Of a DNA stretch of 64,000 bases, positions 8,236 to 16,722 are shown in pieces. Origin of the DNA: Mesorhizobium jarvisii. GTDB taxonomy: Bacteria; Pseudomonadota; Alphaproteobacteria; Rhizobiales; Rhizobiaceae. Made by a program: the position numbers and the translations under genes. How positions within the stretch are numbered: position 1 is the stretch's first letter; each line of letters begins with the position of its first letter. Under the pieces are notes generated by a model, which saw nothing but the letters and a program-made list of their open reading frames with translations, was not told the origin of the DNA and ran no database searches. The stretch lies in assembly GCF_003601985.1 (NCBI RefSeq), contig NZ_QZXA01000005.1:124001-188000 (forward strand). The letters are read 5' to 3'.

Positions 8236-10455
8236 TCACCCGCGCCAGCGCAACAGGCGCATGGCGTTGGCGGTGACCAGCACGGTGGCGCCGGTGTCGG
8301 CCAGGATCGCCGGCCACAGGCCGGTAATGCCTGAAATGGTGGTGACCAGGAACACCGCCTTCAGTCCCAGCGCCACGGTGATGTTCTGGCCGATATTGGC
8401 CATCACCGCCCGCGACAGCCGCACCATGCGGGCAACGTCCAGGACGCGGCCATGCAGGATCGCCGCGTCCGCCGTCTCCAGCGCCACGTCGGTGCCGCCG
8501 CCCATGGCGATGCCGATGTCGGCTGCGGCGAGCGCCGGCGCGTCGTTGATGCCATCACCGACCTTGGCCACCTTCAGCCCCTCGCGCTGCAATTCGCCGA
8601 CGATGCGCTGCTTGTCCTGCGGCAGCAGTTCCGTCCGCGCCTCGATGCCGAGCGAAGCGGCGATGGCTTGCGCCGTGCGGCGATTGTCGCCGGTCAGCAT
8701 CACCGCGCGGATGCCCTCCGCCTTGAGCGCCGCAATGCCAGCCGCCGCATCTGGCCGTGGCTCGTCACGCATGGCGATCAGCCCGGCCACCACGCCATCG
8801 GCGACCAGCACCGACACGGTCTTGCCCTGGCCGTTGAGGCTGTCGATGGCAAGGCGCTGTGCTTCCGTAATATCTGCGCGTTCGCCCGCCGCCGGGCCGG
8901 ATCCGAGGAAGACAGCCACGCCGCCAACACTGCCCTCGACACCCCTACCGGAGATCGCCTTCGCTGCCAGCGCCGGCGGCACCGGCGCCTTGTCGGCCCT
9001 GGCCCTGTCCAGGATCGCCACAGCCAGGGGATGGCTAGAGCCTTGTTCGAGCGCCGCCGCCAGCGCCAGCACGCTGCGTTCGTCGCGGCCATAGGCGACG
9101 ATGTCGGTGACTTCCGGCTTGCCCGCGGTCAGCGTGCCGGTCTTGTCGAAGGCCACCGCCGTGATCCGGCGAAAGCCTTCCAGCACCGCGCCGCCCTTCA
9201 TCAGCAGGCCGCGCCGCGCCCCGGTCGCCAGACCGGCGGCGATCGCGGCGGGCGTCGAGATGACCAGCGCGCAGGGGCAGCCGATTAAGAGGATCGCCAG
9301 GCCCTTGTAGATCCATTCGCTCCAGTCGCCGCCGGCGATGAGCGGCGGCAGCACGGCCACCAACGCGCCGACCGCCAGCACGCCCGGGGTATAGTATCGC
9401 GAGAAGCGATCGATGAAGCGCTCGGTCGGCGCCTTGGCCTCCTGCGCCTCCTCGACCAGGCGCACGACGCGGGCGATGGTGTTGTCGGAAGCCGCCGCTG
9501 TCACGCGCACTTTCAGCACGCCATCGCTGTTGATCGTGCCGGCGAAGACGGGTTCCGCGACACCCTTGCGCTTCGGCGTGCTTTCGCCGGTCACCGGCGC
9601 CTCGTCAATGTCGCTCGAGCCTTCCACAACCTCGCCATCGGCCGGGATGCGGTCGCCCGGCCGCACCACGATGACGTGGCCCACGGCGAGCTGTTCGGCG
9701 GGAACTTCGACCGTGCCGCCTCCCCGCTCGACCAGCGCCGTCTTCGGCACCAGATCGGCCAGGCCCTGGATGCTGGCCCGCGCCCGGCCGGCGGCGACCC
9801 CTTCCAGAAGCTCGCCGATCAGGAACAGCACCACCACGGCAGCGGCTTCTTCCGTTGCATTGATCATCACCGCACCAGCAGCGGCAATGGTCATCAGCAT
9901 CTCGATCGAGAACGGCGTTCCGGCCAAGGCAGCCATCAGCGCGCGCCGCGCGATCGGCACGAGACCGACCAGCAACGCCGCCAGGAAAGCCCAGCGCTCG
10001 GCCGAAGGAAACAGATGGCCTATGCCATAGGCGGCGAGCACCGCTGCGGCACAAGCCAGCGTCAGCGCCGCACGGCGGGTACGCCACCACGCCTGCCCCG
10101 GTGCGGGGTGGCTGTGCAGATGGGACGACCCGGCGGCCTCTTTGGTGATTTGTTGGCCGCCGCCATGGTCATGGCCTTCGTGATCATGAGCGGCATGATC
10201 ATGCGCCCTGGTCTCCGGCCCATCGGTCCTGGCCTCCGCCTTGACGATGCCGTAGCCCAGCCGCGCCACCTGCCGCAGCACCTTGTCGTCGCTGAGCGGC
10301 CCGCCATGGCTGACCGTCATGCTGGCGCCGGTCACCGAAACCGAGACATCCGCGACACCGTCGAGACGGCGCACCGCCGTGTCGATCTTGGCCGCGCAGG
10401 ACGCGCAATCCATGCCGCCGATCTTGAACCGTGTCTGCGTTAGAGGAGAAGTCAT
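8236..10455 (-). CDS. zntA: Zinc/cadmium/lead-exporting P1B-type ATPase
   Basis: 739 residues from the ATG at 10453-10455; an upstream GTG at 10500 would leave a leader of only about 18 bases after the predicted promoter. An HMA metal-binding domain carries GMDCASC at residues 14-20. A histidine-rich linker (about 85-117, several HDH groups) follows and may buffer zinc. The membrane metal site is CPC at 393-395, diagnostic of Zn/Cd/Pb rather than Cu-only transport when combined with the CALVIST context. DKTGT at 437-441 is the phosphorylation site, and the TGDNRRTA and VGDGINDAPAL hinge motifs are present. The divergent MerR-family gene and the 19-bp-spacer promoter indicate metal-induced expression. 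Confidence 0.9.
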   Translation of the reverse strand: MTSPLTQTRFKIGGMDCASCAAKIDTAVRRLDGVADVSVSVTGASMTVSHGGPLSDDKVLRQVARLGYGIVKAEARTDGPETRAHDHAAHDHEGHDHGGGQQITKEAAGSSHLHSHPAPGQAWWRTRRAALTLACAAAVLAAYGIGHLFPSAERWAFLAALLVGLVPIARRALMAALAGTPFSIEMLMTIAAAGAVMINATEEAAAVVVLFLIGELLEGVAAGRARASIQGLADLVPKTALVERGGGTVEVPAEQLAVGHVIVVRPGDRIPADGEVVEGSSDIDEAPVTGESTPKRKGVAEPVFAGTINSDGVLKVRVTAAASDNTIARVVRLVEEAQEAKAPTERFIDRFSRYYTPGVLAVGALVAVLPPLIAGGDWSEWIYKGLAILLIGCPCALVISTPAAIAAGLATGARRGLLMKGGAVLEGFRRITAVAFDKTGTLTAGKPEVTDIVAYGRDERSVLALAAALEQGSSHPLAVAILDRARADKAPVPPALAAKAISGRGVEGSVGGVAVFLGSGPAAGERADITEAQRLAIDSLNGQGKTVSVLVADGVVAGLIAMRDEPRPDAAAGIAALKAEGIRAVMLTGDNRRTAQAIAASLGIEARTELLPQDKQRIVGELQREGLKVAKVGDGINDAPALAAADIGIAMGGGTDVALETADAAILHGRVLDVARMVRLSRAVMANIGQNITVALGLKAVFLVTTISGITGLWPAILADTGATVLVTANAMRLLRWRG

Positions 10456-10524
10456 GCCATCACCCGTCTGCTTTCTCACCCACGCGGCGTGCCGCCGCAC
10501 GGGTCTTGAACCCTGATGCCAGCC

Positions 10525-10555
10525 ACTGTAATTGCTCTAGTCACTAGAGCTTCAA
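10525..10555 (-). promoter_or_regulatory. MerR-type promoter and operator of zntA
   Basis: On the minus strand TTGAAG (plus 10550-10555) and TACAGT (plus 10525-10530) are separated by exactly 19 bases, the over-long spacer typical of MerR-family activation. A perfect 17-bp dyad, GCTCTAG-tca-CTAGAGC (10534-10550), fills the spacer. The MerR-family gene begins 13 bases beyond and would be autoregulated from the same site. Confidence 0.85.
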
Positions 10556-10567
10556 GAGGCAAAATGC

Positions 10568-10987
10568 ATGTTTTCGATCGGTGATCTCTCCCGCCGCACC
10601 GGGGTCAAGGTGCCGACCATCCGCTATTACGAGCAGATGGGCCTGGTCGCGGCGGCCGAGCGCTCGGAAGGCAACCAGCGCCGCTATTCCCGGCAGGAGC
10701 TGGAACGCCTGGCCTTCATCCGCCACGCCCGCGATCTCGGCTTCGCCGTCGAGGACATCCGCGCCCTGATCGATCTCAGCGGTCATCCCGAGCAGCCCTG
10801 CGGCCATGCCGACAAGATCGCGCAGGAACAGCTGATTTCGGTGCGCGAAAAGATCGCCCAACTGAAGCGGCTGGAAACCGAGCTGGAGCGCATCGCCTCC
10901 TGCTGCGACGGCAAGACGGTCGGCGACTGCTACGTCATTCGCGCGCTGTCCGACCATGCGCTGTGTGCGGACGAGCACGTCTCATAG
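10568..10987 (+). CDS. MerR-family metal-responsive regulator (ZntR/CadR/PbrR-like)
   Basis: 139 residues: an N-terminal winged helix (FSIGDLSRRTGVKVPTIRYYEQMGL), the antiparallel coiled coil that forms the dimer, and a cysteine-containing metal-sensing end (PCGHADKIA, ASCCDGKTVGDC, LCADEH). The Cys pattern, with Cys near 79, a CC pair near 116 and Cys near 122, fits ZntR/CadR/PbrR sensors of divalent soft metals rather than CueR. It is divergent from the P-type ATPase, with one operator between them. Metal bound (Zn, Cd or Pb) is not distinguishable by eye. Confidence 0.87.
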   Translation: MFSIGDLSRRTGVKVPTIRYYEQMGLVAAAERSEGNQRRYSRQELERLAFIRHARDLGFAVEDIRALIDLSGHPEQPCGHADKIAQEQLISVREKIAQLKRLETELERIASCCDGKTVGDCYVIRALSDHALCADEHVS

Positions 10988-11049
10988 CGAAATCCGGTCC
11001 GGCGCGGACCTCGGCTTGGGCGCGTGCGCTCGTGAGACCAGGAGCAGAC

Positions 11050-12081
11050 ATGGCGAGCACTGTCAGCGATTTCGGCCTGAGCTGCGGCATCTTGCCGGGG
11101 GGCGCGCGCAATGCGATCACCGATGTGCCCGGTATACGCGTCGGCCATTGCACGCTGCGCAACGGCGACACCAACACCGGCGTGACCGCGATCCTGCCGC
11201 ATGGCGGAAATCTGTTTCGCAAGAAGGTGACGGCGGCAAGCCATGTCATCAACGGCTTCGGCAAGACCATCGGCCTGACGCAAGTGCAGGAGCTTGGCAC
11301 CATCGAAACGCCTGTTCTCTTGACCAACACGCTCTCGGTCGGCACCTGCGCCACGGCGCTGATCCGCGACGCCATCCGCCAGAACCCGGATATCGGCCGC
11401 TCCGCCGGAACCGTCAATCCGCTGGTCGGCGAATGCAATGACGGTCCGCTGAACGACATCCAGGCTCTGGCGATATCAGAGGAACACGTCCTCGCCGCGC
11501 TGGCGGACGCGCATGAGGGCGAAGTCGAACAAGGCAATGTCGGCGCCGGAACGGGAATGACTTGCTTCGGCTTCAAGGGCGGCATCGGCTCGGCGTCCAG
11601 AAGAATCGCGCTCGGCGGCGGCCATCACCTCGGTGTTCTCGTTCTATCGAATTTCGGCAGACCCGGAGACCTCGTTCTGCCCGATGGGCGCCGGCCGGAC
11701 CCCGGACAACCGGCCGGGGTCGAGCGCGGTTCGGTCATGATCGTGCTGGCAACCGATGTGCCGCTCGAACACCGCCAGCTTGAAAGAGTGGCGCGCCGCG
11801 CCGGAGCCGGCATCGCCAGGCTCGGCTCCTTCTGGGGCCATGGCAGTGGTGACATCGCCATCGCCTTCAGCACCGGCAATCTGGTCGACCACGATGAAAG
11901 CCGCGATCTGGTGCCCCTGCTCGCGCTCAATGAGGCGCGCATCGACATCCTTTTTCGCGCGGCGGCGGAAGCCACGCACGAGGCGGTGTTGAACTCCATG
12001 CTGTCCGCCGGGGCCTTCACCGGCAGGGCCGGCAAGCATCGCGCATCGCTGGCCGACTGGCTGCGCGATCAGCAACGCTAG
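11050..12081 (+). CDS. P1 family (DmpA/S58) aminopeptidase
   Basis: 343 residues from the ATG at 11050, which has AGGAG a few bases upstream. The sequence is a DmpA/BapA-type N-terminal-nucleophile hydrolase: SCGILPGGARNAITDVPGIRVGH at the start, LLTNTLSVG, then GNVGAGTGMTCFGFKGGIGS. In DmpA the precursor cuts itself between Gly and Ser in this last motif, and the new N-terminal Ser is the catalytic residue; here the GS pair is intact. Members release N-terminal D- or beta-amino acids from peptides. No signal peptide is evident, so it is probably cytoplasmic. Confidence 0.88.
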   Translation: MASTVSDFGLSCGILPGGARNAITDVPGIRVGHCTLRNGDTNTGVTAILPHGGNLFRKKVTAASHVINGFGKTIGLTQVQELGTIETPVLLTNTLSVGTCATALIRDAIRQNPDIGRSAGTVNPLVGECNDGPLNDIQALAISEEHVLAALADAHEGEVEQGNVGAGTGMTCFGFKGGIGSASRRIALGGGHHLGVLVLSNFGRPGDLVLPDGRRPDPGQPAGVERGSVMIVLATDVPLEHRQLERVARRAGAGIARLGSFWGHGSGDIAIAFSTGNLVDHDESRDLVPLLALNEARIDILFRAAAEATHEAVLNSMLSAGAFTGRAGKHRASLADWLRDQQR

Positions 12082-12103
12082 CTAATGTCGCCCAGAAGGC
12101 GAC

Positions 12104-12661
12104 CTACAGCTCGATCCGGAACCGCAAACTCTCCACCCCACCATAGGCGGCGTCCTCGAAGAAGCGCTCGACCAGCCTGCCGCCATTGGCCAGGATCACC
12201 TTGTGCGACGCCGGATTGCCCGGCTTGGCGGTGATCTCGACATAGGGCAGGCCGACCGACCTCGCCTCGTCCAGCATCTGCCGCAAGGCTTCGGTGGCAT
12301 AGCCGCGCCGTCGCTTCCACGGCACCACCGCATAGCCAATATGGCCAAGCACATGCGAGGGCAGTTCCGCCGTGCCCTTCTGCCAGCGAAAGCCGATCGA
12401 GCCCGATGCCTCGCCATCCCAGATCCAGCGGCGGAAGCCCGGCAGGCGCGGCACTTGCGTGCCGTCGGGCAAGGTGATCGGGCCACCCCTGGCCTCGGCA
12501 TCGTCGAGGCTGGCCAGAAAGGCGACCGGATCCTGCTCTATCGCCGCCAACTGCTCGCGCACCGCCTCCTGGAGCCGGACATTGTCCGGCGACCAGCCGC
12601 GCTCGAGCGCCGCCTTGTAGGACGGCAGATGTTCAAGCGCGGGTTTGACGATCTCGATCAT
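12104..12661 (-). CDS. GNAT-family N-acetyltransferase
   Basis: 185 residues. The acetyl-CoA-binding core is seen as HIGYAVVPWKRRRGYATEALRQML, where the R-R-x-G-Y-A loop is motif A. It is followed by ITAKPGNPASHKVILANGGRLVERF, matching the motif-B pattern in which a neighbour residue displaces the thiolate. This arrangement resembles acetyltransferases of the small-molecule class. The substrate is unknown and neither neighbour suggests one. The start has no strong ribosome site but is the only ATG giving the whole fold. Confidence 0.82.
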   Translation of the reverse strand: MIEIVKPALEHLPSYKAALERGWSPDNVRLQEAVREQLAAIEQDPVAFLASLDDAEARGGPITLPDGTQVPRLPGFRRWIWDGEASGSIGFRWQKGTAELPSHVLGHIGYAVVPWKRRRGYATEALRQMLDEARSVGLPYVEITAKPGNPASHKVILANGGRLVERFFEDAAYGGVESLRFRIEL

Positions 12662-12707
12662 GGTCCATACTCCCTGGCGGCAGGCATAGCCGTGGCCAGC
12701 GCTGTGC

Positions 12708-13418
12708 TCAAGCCGCCTGAAAGCGGATCTCGCCCTTGTTCAGGAAGCAGGTCTTGTCGAACAGCGACAGATCGAGCGGGTTGGGCAACCTGATGTCGCC
12801 GATATCGGGAACCGGCTTGGTCTCGGGATTGTAGGATCGGTCGATCTGCGAGATGAAAACCAGGATGACGCCGCTGTCGCGCGCGAAAGCCTTCAGTGTG
12901 CACACCTGTTCCATCAGGCCGGGGTTCTCACGTCTTTGGTCGAGCAATTGCAGGTAGTCGATGACCGCCAGCGTGCCGCGTGGCGCCGATCGCAATATCC
13001 TGACGATGTAGTCGGCGCTGATGGCATCGGAAGTGTCGAATTCGAACAACTGGTCGAACCGGGCCGGCTCGACGCCGATGGCGCGAAACCGGTCCAGCAC
13101 ATCGCGTTGCGTATATTCCAGCGTGAAGAACACGCTGCGATGGCCTGACTTCATCGCCTCGACCGCGAGTTCGAGGCTCATCAGCGTTTTGCCGTGGCCG
13201 GGTCGCGCGCCGACCAGGACCAGGTCGCCGGGTCTCAGTTGCTCGAACAATCTGCCGGCGGGCGCTGCCTCGGACAGTTTGGCCGCCAACAGGCTCCAGC
13301 TGGTAAAACCTTGCTGCGCGGCAACGCGATCAAGCGCCTGGTGGAGCGGAATTCCTGCCTGGCGCGACAACAGCCTGGCCTGACGTTTCAGATGGTAGAT
13401 GGGCGCGGATAGTTTCAT
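12708..13418 (-). CDS. Orphan DnaB-like RecA-fold ATPase
   Basis: 236 residues. After a ~55-residue helical N-terminus (MKLSAPIYHLKRQARLLSRQ), a DnaB C-terminal-like ATPase begins: LRPGDLVLVGARPGHGKT holds the Walker A at 70-78, VFFTLEYTQRDVLDR follows, LAVIDYLQLLDQ is the Walker B with the DnaB-like YLQLL, and LVFISQIDR is the sensor with Gln. The replicative DnaB N-terminal domain and linker helix are absent, so it is not the chromosomal helicase. It may be a stand-alone ATPase acting on DNA or protein. A GGAGG lies just before the ATG. It stands alone. Function unknown. Confidence 0.72.
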   Translation of the reverse strand: MKLSAPIYHLKRQARLLSRQAGIPLHQALDRVAAQQGFTSWSLLAAKLSEAAPAGRLFEQLRPGDLVLVGARPGHGKTLMSLELAVEAMKSGHRSVFFTLEYTQRDVLDRFRAIGVEPARFDQLFEFDTSDAISADYIVRILRSAPRGTLAVIDYLQLLDQRRENPGLMEQVCTLKAFARDSGVILVFISQIDRSYNPETKPVPDIGDIRLPNPLDLSLFDKTCFLNKGEIRFQAA

Positions 13419-13783
13419 GGCAAACCTCCCGGTGCGAGCCGTTTTCGCAACCCCTCCTTATGCCTTGCGCTCGAACAGTCGGTTCGGTGATGAGAGTGCC
13501 CCGCATGAACAGATGCTTCCCATTGGAGGGAGGAGGCGTGGGCCACGCCAGAATCACATCATAGCTCAACCCTTGCGGATCGAAAATCGCGCATGTCGGT
13601 GGAGCCGCAAGCCTTGGACCAGCATCCCGGCCTATGGGCGGTGCGCGCCGGCCCCGGTTCTTCGTGCGGACTTGCGGCGCGCTAAACAAGATGTGTTTCG
13701 CCGATTGCCGCGAGACATTTTATGATGGATTGCGGATATAACACCGCAGGGATTCGCATGGCCTCGGCAGGAGACTTGAACCG
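13419..13783. other. Divergent intergenic region
   Basis: 365 bases between the DnaB-like gene and the L,D-transpeptidase-like gene. It should hold both promoters. A TATAAC at about 13736-13741 is a plausible -10 for the plus-strand gene, but no good -35 stands at the right distance. I see no supported gene; a 108-codon frame across the region overlaps the DnaB-like start and lacks a credible protein sequence. Confidence 0.35.
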
Positions 13784-14782
13784 GTGCGGTTGAGATTTTT
13801 CCCTCTGGGTGTGGTCGTCACCCTCAGCTTTCTCGTCATCGTCATTGCCCTGACCGCGACGGCCCGGTCCATTGCCGCGCCCTCGGCCATCCCGGCCTGG
13901 CTGCAGGCCCATGTCGGCGACAGCGATGGCCAGATCTCGACCGTGGTGCTGGAGCGGGCGCGCGCGCTCTACCTGAAAAAGGTGGCGCAAGGCGCGGTCA
14001 GGAATCCCTGTTACTTCGCCATGGATGCGACGCGTCCCGGCGACATGGGCAATGGCGTGCTCGGACGCCGGTACTACGTCATTTGCGAGGCCAGCCAGTC
14101 GTTTCACGCCATCTCGTCGGGTCACGGCGGCGGCCGGAATCTGAAAGGCACGGTCGACTTTTCAAACGGCAGGCGGTGCTCCAAGAATTTCGGCAATGCC
14201 ATGGATTCCGAGCTGACCGCCGGCGGCGCCTACATGACCAGCGAGGCGAAAACATCCTTCAAGGGTTTTTATCGCACCGGTGCGAAACAGGACGTGGCTT
14301 TCCAGCGCACCTTCATCCAGTTCGACGGCGAAGGCGAAGCCGCCAATGCCAGGCAGCGGGTGATCGGCGGCCATGCGGCGCAGGTGCTGCGCGGCATGTG
14401 CATGCGCAAAAGCCCCAACAGCTCCTACGCCGACCATGACGGCCTGGTGCCGTTCGGCAAGCTGGTGGACTATGCCGGCGGCCGCAGCAATGGCTGCACC
14501 AGCTGGTCACCGACGGATGCGCAGCAGATCATCGCGATGGTCAAGGACAATCCGACGACGCTCTACATCTATCCGGAATCGCGTGACATCGCCGCCGTCG
14601 CGCAGGCGGCAAAAAGCCATTCGCGGTCCGGCGAGGCACCCTATTGGAACGCATCCTGCCTGAAGGAAATCGGCACGCCGAAATTCTGGCCGCGAAAAAC
14701 CCTCGAACCGATCATCGCCCAATACAAGCAGGACCACCCGGCACCGCCACCGCAGCCGGTGCCGATGTGCAAGGGGCCGTGA
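13784..14782 (+). CDS. Secreted YkuD_2-like (murein L,D-transpeptidase-type) protein
   Basis: 332 residues starting at GTG 13784, which has AGGAG about ten bases upstream. A signal peptide or anchor covers residues 1-30. The middle resembles the YkuD_2 family of murein L,D-transpeptidase catalytic domains: RYYVICEASQSFHAISSGHG, FKGFYRTGAKQ, a GGH at 195-197 and the RSNGC with Cys238, which correspond to the His and nucleophilic Cys of these enzymes. If active it would cross-link or modify peptidoglycan in the periplasm. Extra cysteines suggest disulfides. The C-terminal tail is proline-rich. The family call rests on motif order only. Confidence 0.6.
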   Translation: MRLRFFPLGVVVTLSFLVIVIALTATARSIAAPSAIPAWLQAHVGDSDGQISTVVLERARALYLKKVAQGAVRNPCYFAMDATRPGDMGNGVLGRRYYVICEASQSFHAISSGHGGGRNLKGTVDFSNGRRCSKNFGNAMDSELTAGGAYMTSEAKTSFKGFYRTGAKQDVAFQRTFIQFDGEGEAANARQRVIGGHAAQVLRGMCMRKSPNSSYADHDGLVPFGKLVDYAGGRSNGCTSWSPTDAQQIIAMVKDNPTTLYIYPESRDIAAVAQAAKSHSRSGEAPYWNASCLKEIGTPKFWPRKTLEPIIAQYKQDHPAPPPQPVPMCKGP

Positions 14783-14822
14783 GGTCCGCTCCACAGCAGA
14801 CCCCACGGGAGTAGACTCTCGG

Positions 14823-15614
14823 TCAGCGCAGAAAACCGAGCACGGCCTCCATGAACTCCGCCGGATACTCCACATTCGACAGGTGGACCGCCGGCAGCAC
14901 AATCAGCTTCGCCCCGGGCACGGCCGCTGCGATCAGTTCGCTGTGGCTGGCGGCCGTCACCGTGTCATGCTCGCCGGCGATCACCAGCGTCGGCCGGTTG
15001 ATCAGCGCCACCGTGCGGCGAAGGTCGGCATCGCGAACGGCGGCGAACAGGCCAGCCAGGCCTTGCCGGTCGATAGCGAGCAGCATCGTGCGAAATTCCT
15101 CGATGACCGGTTCGTTGGCCGCCACCATCCGCGCGGGGAACCAGTTGTTGAGGAACATTTCGGCGGTTTCAGCCATGTCGGGCGCCTGTCGGACAACGGC
15201 AATCCGCTCGTCGAAATAGCTTGCCGGCGCCAGATGCGACGAGGTGTTGCTCAGGATCAGCCTGTCGATCCGCTCCGGCGCATGGACGCCAAGCCACTGC
15301 CCGACGAAGCCGCCGAGCGACAGTCCGAGGAAATGCACCCGCCCAAGACCGAGCGCGTCGAGCAGTTCGATCACGTCGCGGCCAAGCCGGTCGAGCGAAT
15401 AGGCACCAACCGGGGCGCTTGACCCGCCATGGCCGCGAAAGTCGTAGCGCAGAAGACGGAAATGTTTTGAAAGCTCGCCGGCCTGCCCGTCCCACATGTG
15501 CAGCGTGGTGCCGATGGAGTTTGACAGCACCAGCACCGGCTTTGCGGCATCGCCATCGAAGCGATAGGCGATGCGCGTGCCGTCGCCGACAGTCACGAAA
15601 TTCAGCTCACTCAT
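14823..15614 (-). CDS. pcaD: 3-oxoadipate enol-lactonase (alpha/beta hydrolase)
   Basis: 263 residues from the ATG at 15612-15614, preceded by AAGGA. Alpha/beta hydrolase with LVLSNSIGTTLHMWDGQ at the oxyanion side, the nucleophile elbow GLSLGG near residue 90, an acidic residue in VIAGEHDTVT and the catalytic His in LPAVHLSNVEYP. These match PcaD, which opens beta-ketoadipate enol-lactone in the protocatechuate branch. The rest of the pca pathway is not in the window, so a related lactonase or esterase role remains possible. Divergent from a LysR-type gene, which probably regulates it. Confidence 0.8.
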   Translation of the reverse strand: MSELNFVTVGDGTRIAYRFDGDAAKPVLVLSNSIGTTLHMWDGQAGELSKHFRLLRYDFRGHGGSSAPVGAYSLDRLGRDVIELLDALGLGRVHFLGLSLGGFVGQWLGVHAPERIDRLILSNTSSHLAPASYFDERIAVVRQAPDMAETAEMFLNNWFPARMVAANEPVIEEFRTMLLAIDRQGLAGLFAAVRDADLRRTVALINRPTLVIAGEHDTVTAASHSELIAAAVPGAKLIVLPAVHLSNVEYPAEFMEAVLGFLR

Positions 15615-15715
15615 GATGAAGAGTCCTTCTGGAAGGTTGAATGAGGCGGAACGCAGTCGTGGCGGGCTTTTGTTGATATTACAAAGATGGGACAAACTCT
15701 GTAGTTGAATCTGAC

Positions 15716-16639
15716 ATGGCCGAATTCACCTTGCACGATTTGCAGTGCTTCGATGCGGTGATCCGCACCGGCGGCTTTCAGCCTGCGGCGGCACTGCTGC
15801 ATCGCTCGCACCCGGCGGTGTTCGCCGCCGTCGCCAAGCTCGAACGACAGCTCGACCTCGTTCTGCTCGATCGCACCGGCTATCGCGTGCGCCCGACCGA
15901 GGCGGGACTGTCGTTCCACCGCCGGGCGCAATCGCTGCTGCGCGAACTGGAAGGCCTGCGCGTCCATGCCGCCCAGCTCTCGATGGGCGAGGAAAGCGAG
16001 ATCCATGTCGTGATCGGCGACCTCTGCCCGCGGCCGCAGGTGCTGGGCATGCTCGGACGGTTCTTCGCCCAATGCCCGGGCACGCGGCTGCATCTGCATT
16101 TCGAAGCCGTCGGCGGCCCTTGGGAGCGGCTTTTCGATGACGAGGCCGATCTGATCCTGCACTGGATCGACAAGGGCGACGCGCGGGTGGAATGGATCGA
16201 TCTGTGCAAGGTGCCGTTCATTCCGGTGGTGGCGCCGGGCTTCCTGCCCGAGCGCCTCACGCAGCCGATCACACTGGACCAGATGCGGGCGCTCACCCAA
16301 TGCGTCATGCGCGACACCGCCCGCCATTCGCCACGGCAGGACTACTTCATGGTCGAAGGCGCGCCGCAATGCCTGGTGCCTGACCAGGGCATGAAGAAGG
16401 AGATTATCCTGCAGGGCCTTGGCTGGGGCCACTTGCCCCGCTTCCTGATCGAGGACGAATTACACGACGGACGCCTGCGCTCCATTGCCGGCCGCCATAT
16501 GCCGGGCCGCACCGACGAACTGGTGGTGGCGCGCCGCCGCGACCGGCCGCACGGGCCGGTCGCCAACCGGCTATGGGATCACATCCAGCAGGAAGCGCCG
16601 GCCTTGCGCCGCGCATTGGAGCCTCGGAAAATCCCCTGA
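15716..16639 (+). CDS. LysR-family transcriptional regulator
   Basis: 307 residues. The N-terminal winged helix reads FTLHDLQCFDAVIRTGGFQPAAALLHRSHPAVFAAVAKLE, then the long linker helix and a periplasmic-binding-like sensor domain. It differs from typical LysR proteins in the second half of the HTH (HPAVFAAVAKLE instead of QPAVSxxIxxLE) but keeps the spacing. It starts about 100 bases from the divergent pcaD-like gene, so control of that lactonase is likely. It is not close to the classical PcaQ sequence, so the effector cannot be assumed to be beta-carboxy-muconate. Confidence 0.87.
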   Translation: MAEFTLHDLQCFDAVIRTGGFQPAAALLHRSHPAVFAAVAKLERQLDLVLLDRTGYRVRPTEAGLSFHRRAQSLLRELEGLRVHAAQLSMGEESEIHVVIGDLCPRPQVLGMLGRFFAQCPGTRLHLHFEAVGGPWERLFDDEADLILHWIDKGDARVEWIDLCKVPFIPVVAPGFLPERLTQPITLDQMRALTQCVMRDTARHSPRQDYFMVEGAPQCLVPDQGMKKEIILQGLGWGHLPRFLIEDELHDGRLRSIAGRHMPGRTDELVVARRRDRPHGPVANRLWDHIQQEAPALRRALEPRKIP

Positions 16640-16722
16640 GAGATGCCGAGCGCTCCCCGGGCCGGGCCCGCAAGCCCTAAAGCCTGTCACGATCCAGCCT
16701 TTCGAGGATTGCAGGCCGCCGG

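Noticed and set aside
13399..13725. 108-codon frame between the DnaB-like and L,D-transpeptidase-like genes
   Set aside because: It starts inside the DnaB-like gene's leader, has no ribosome site and reads as random basic sequence.
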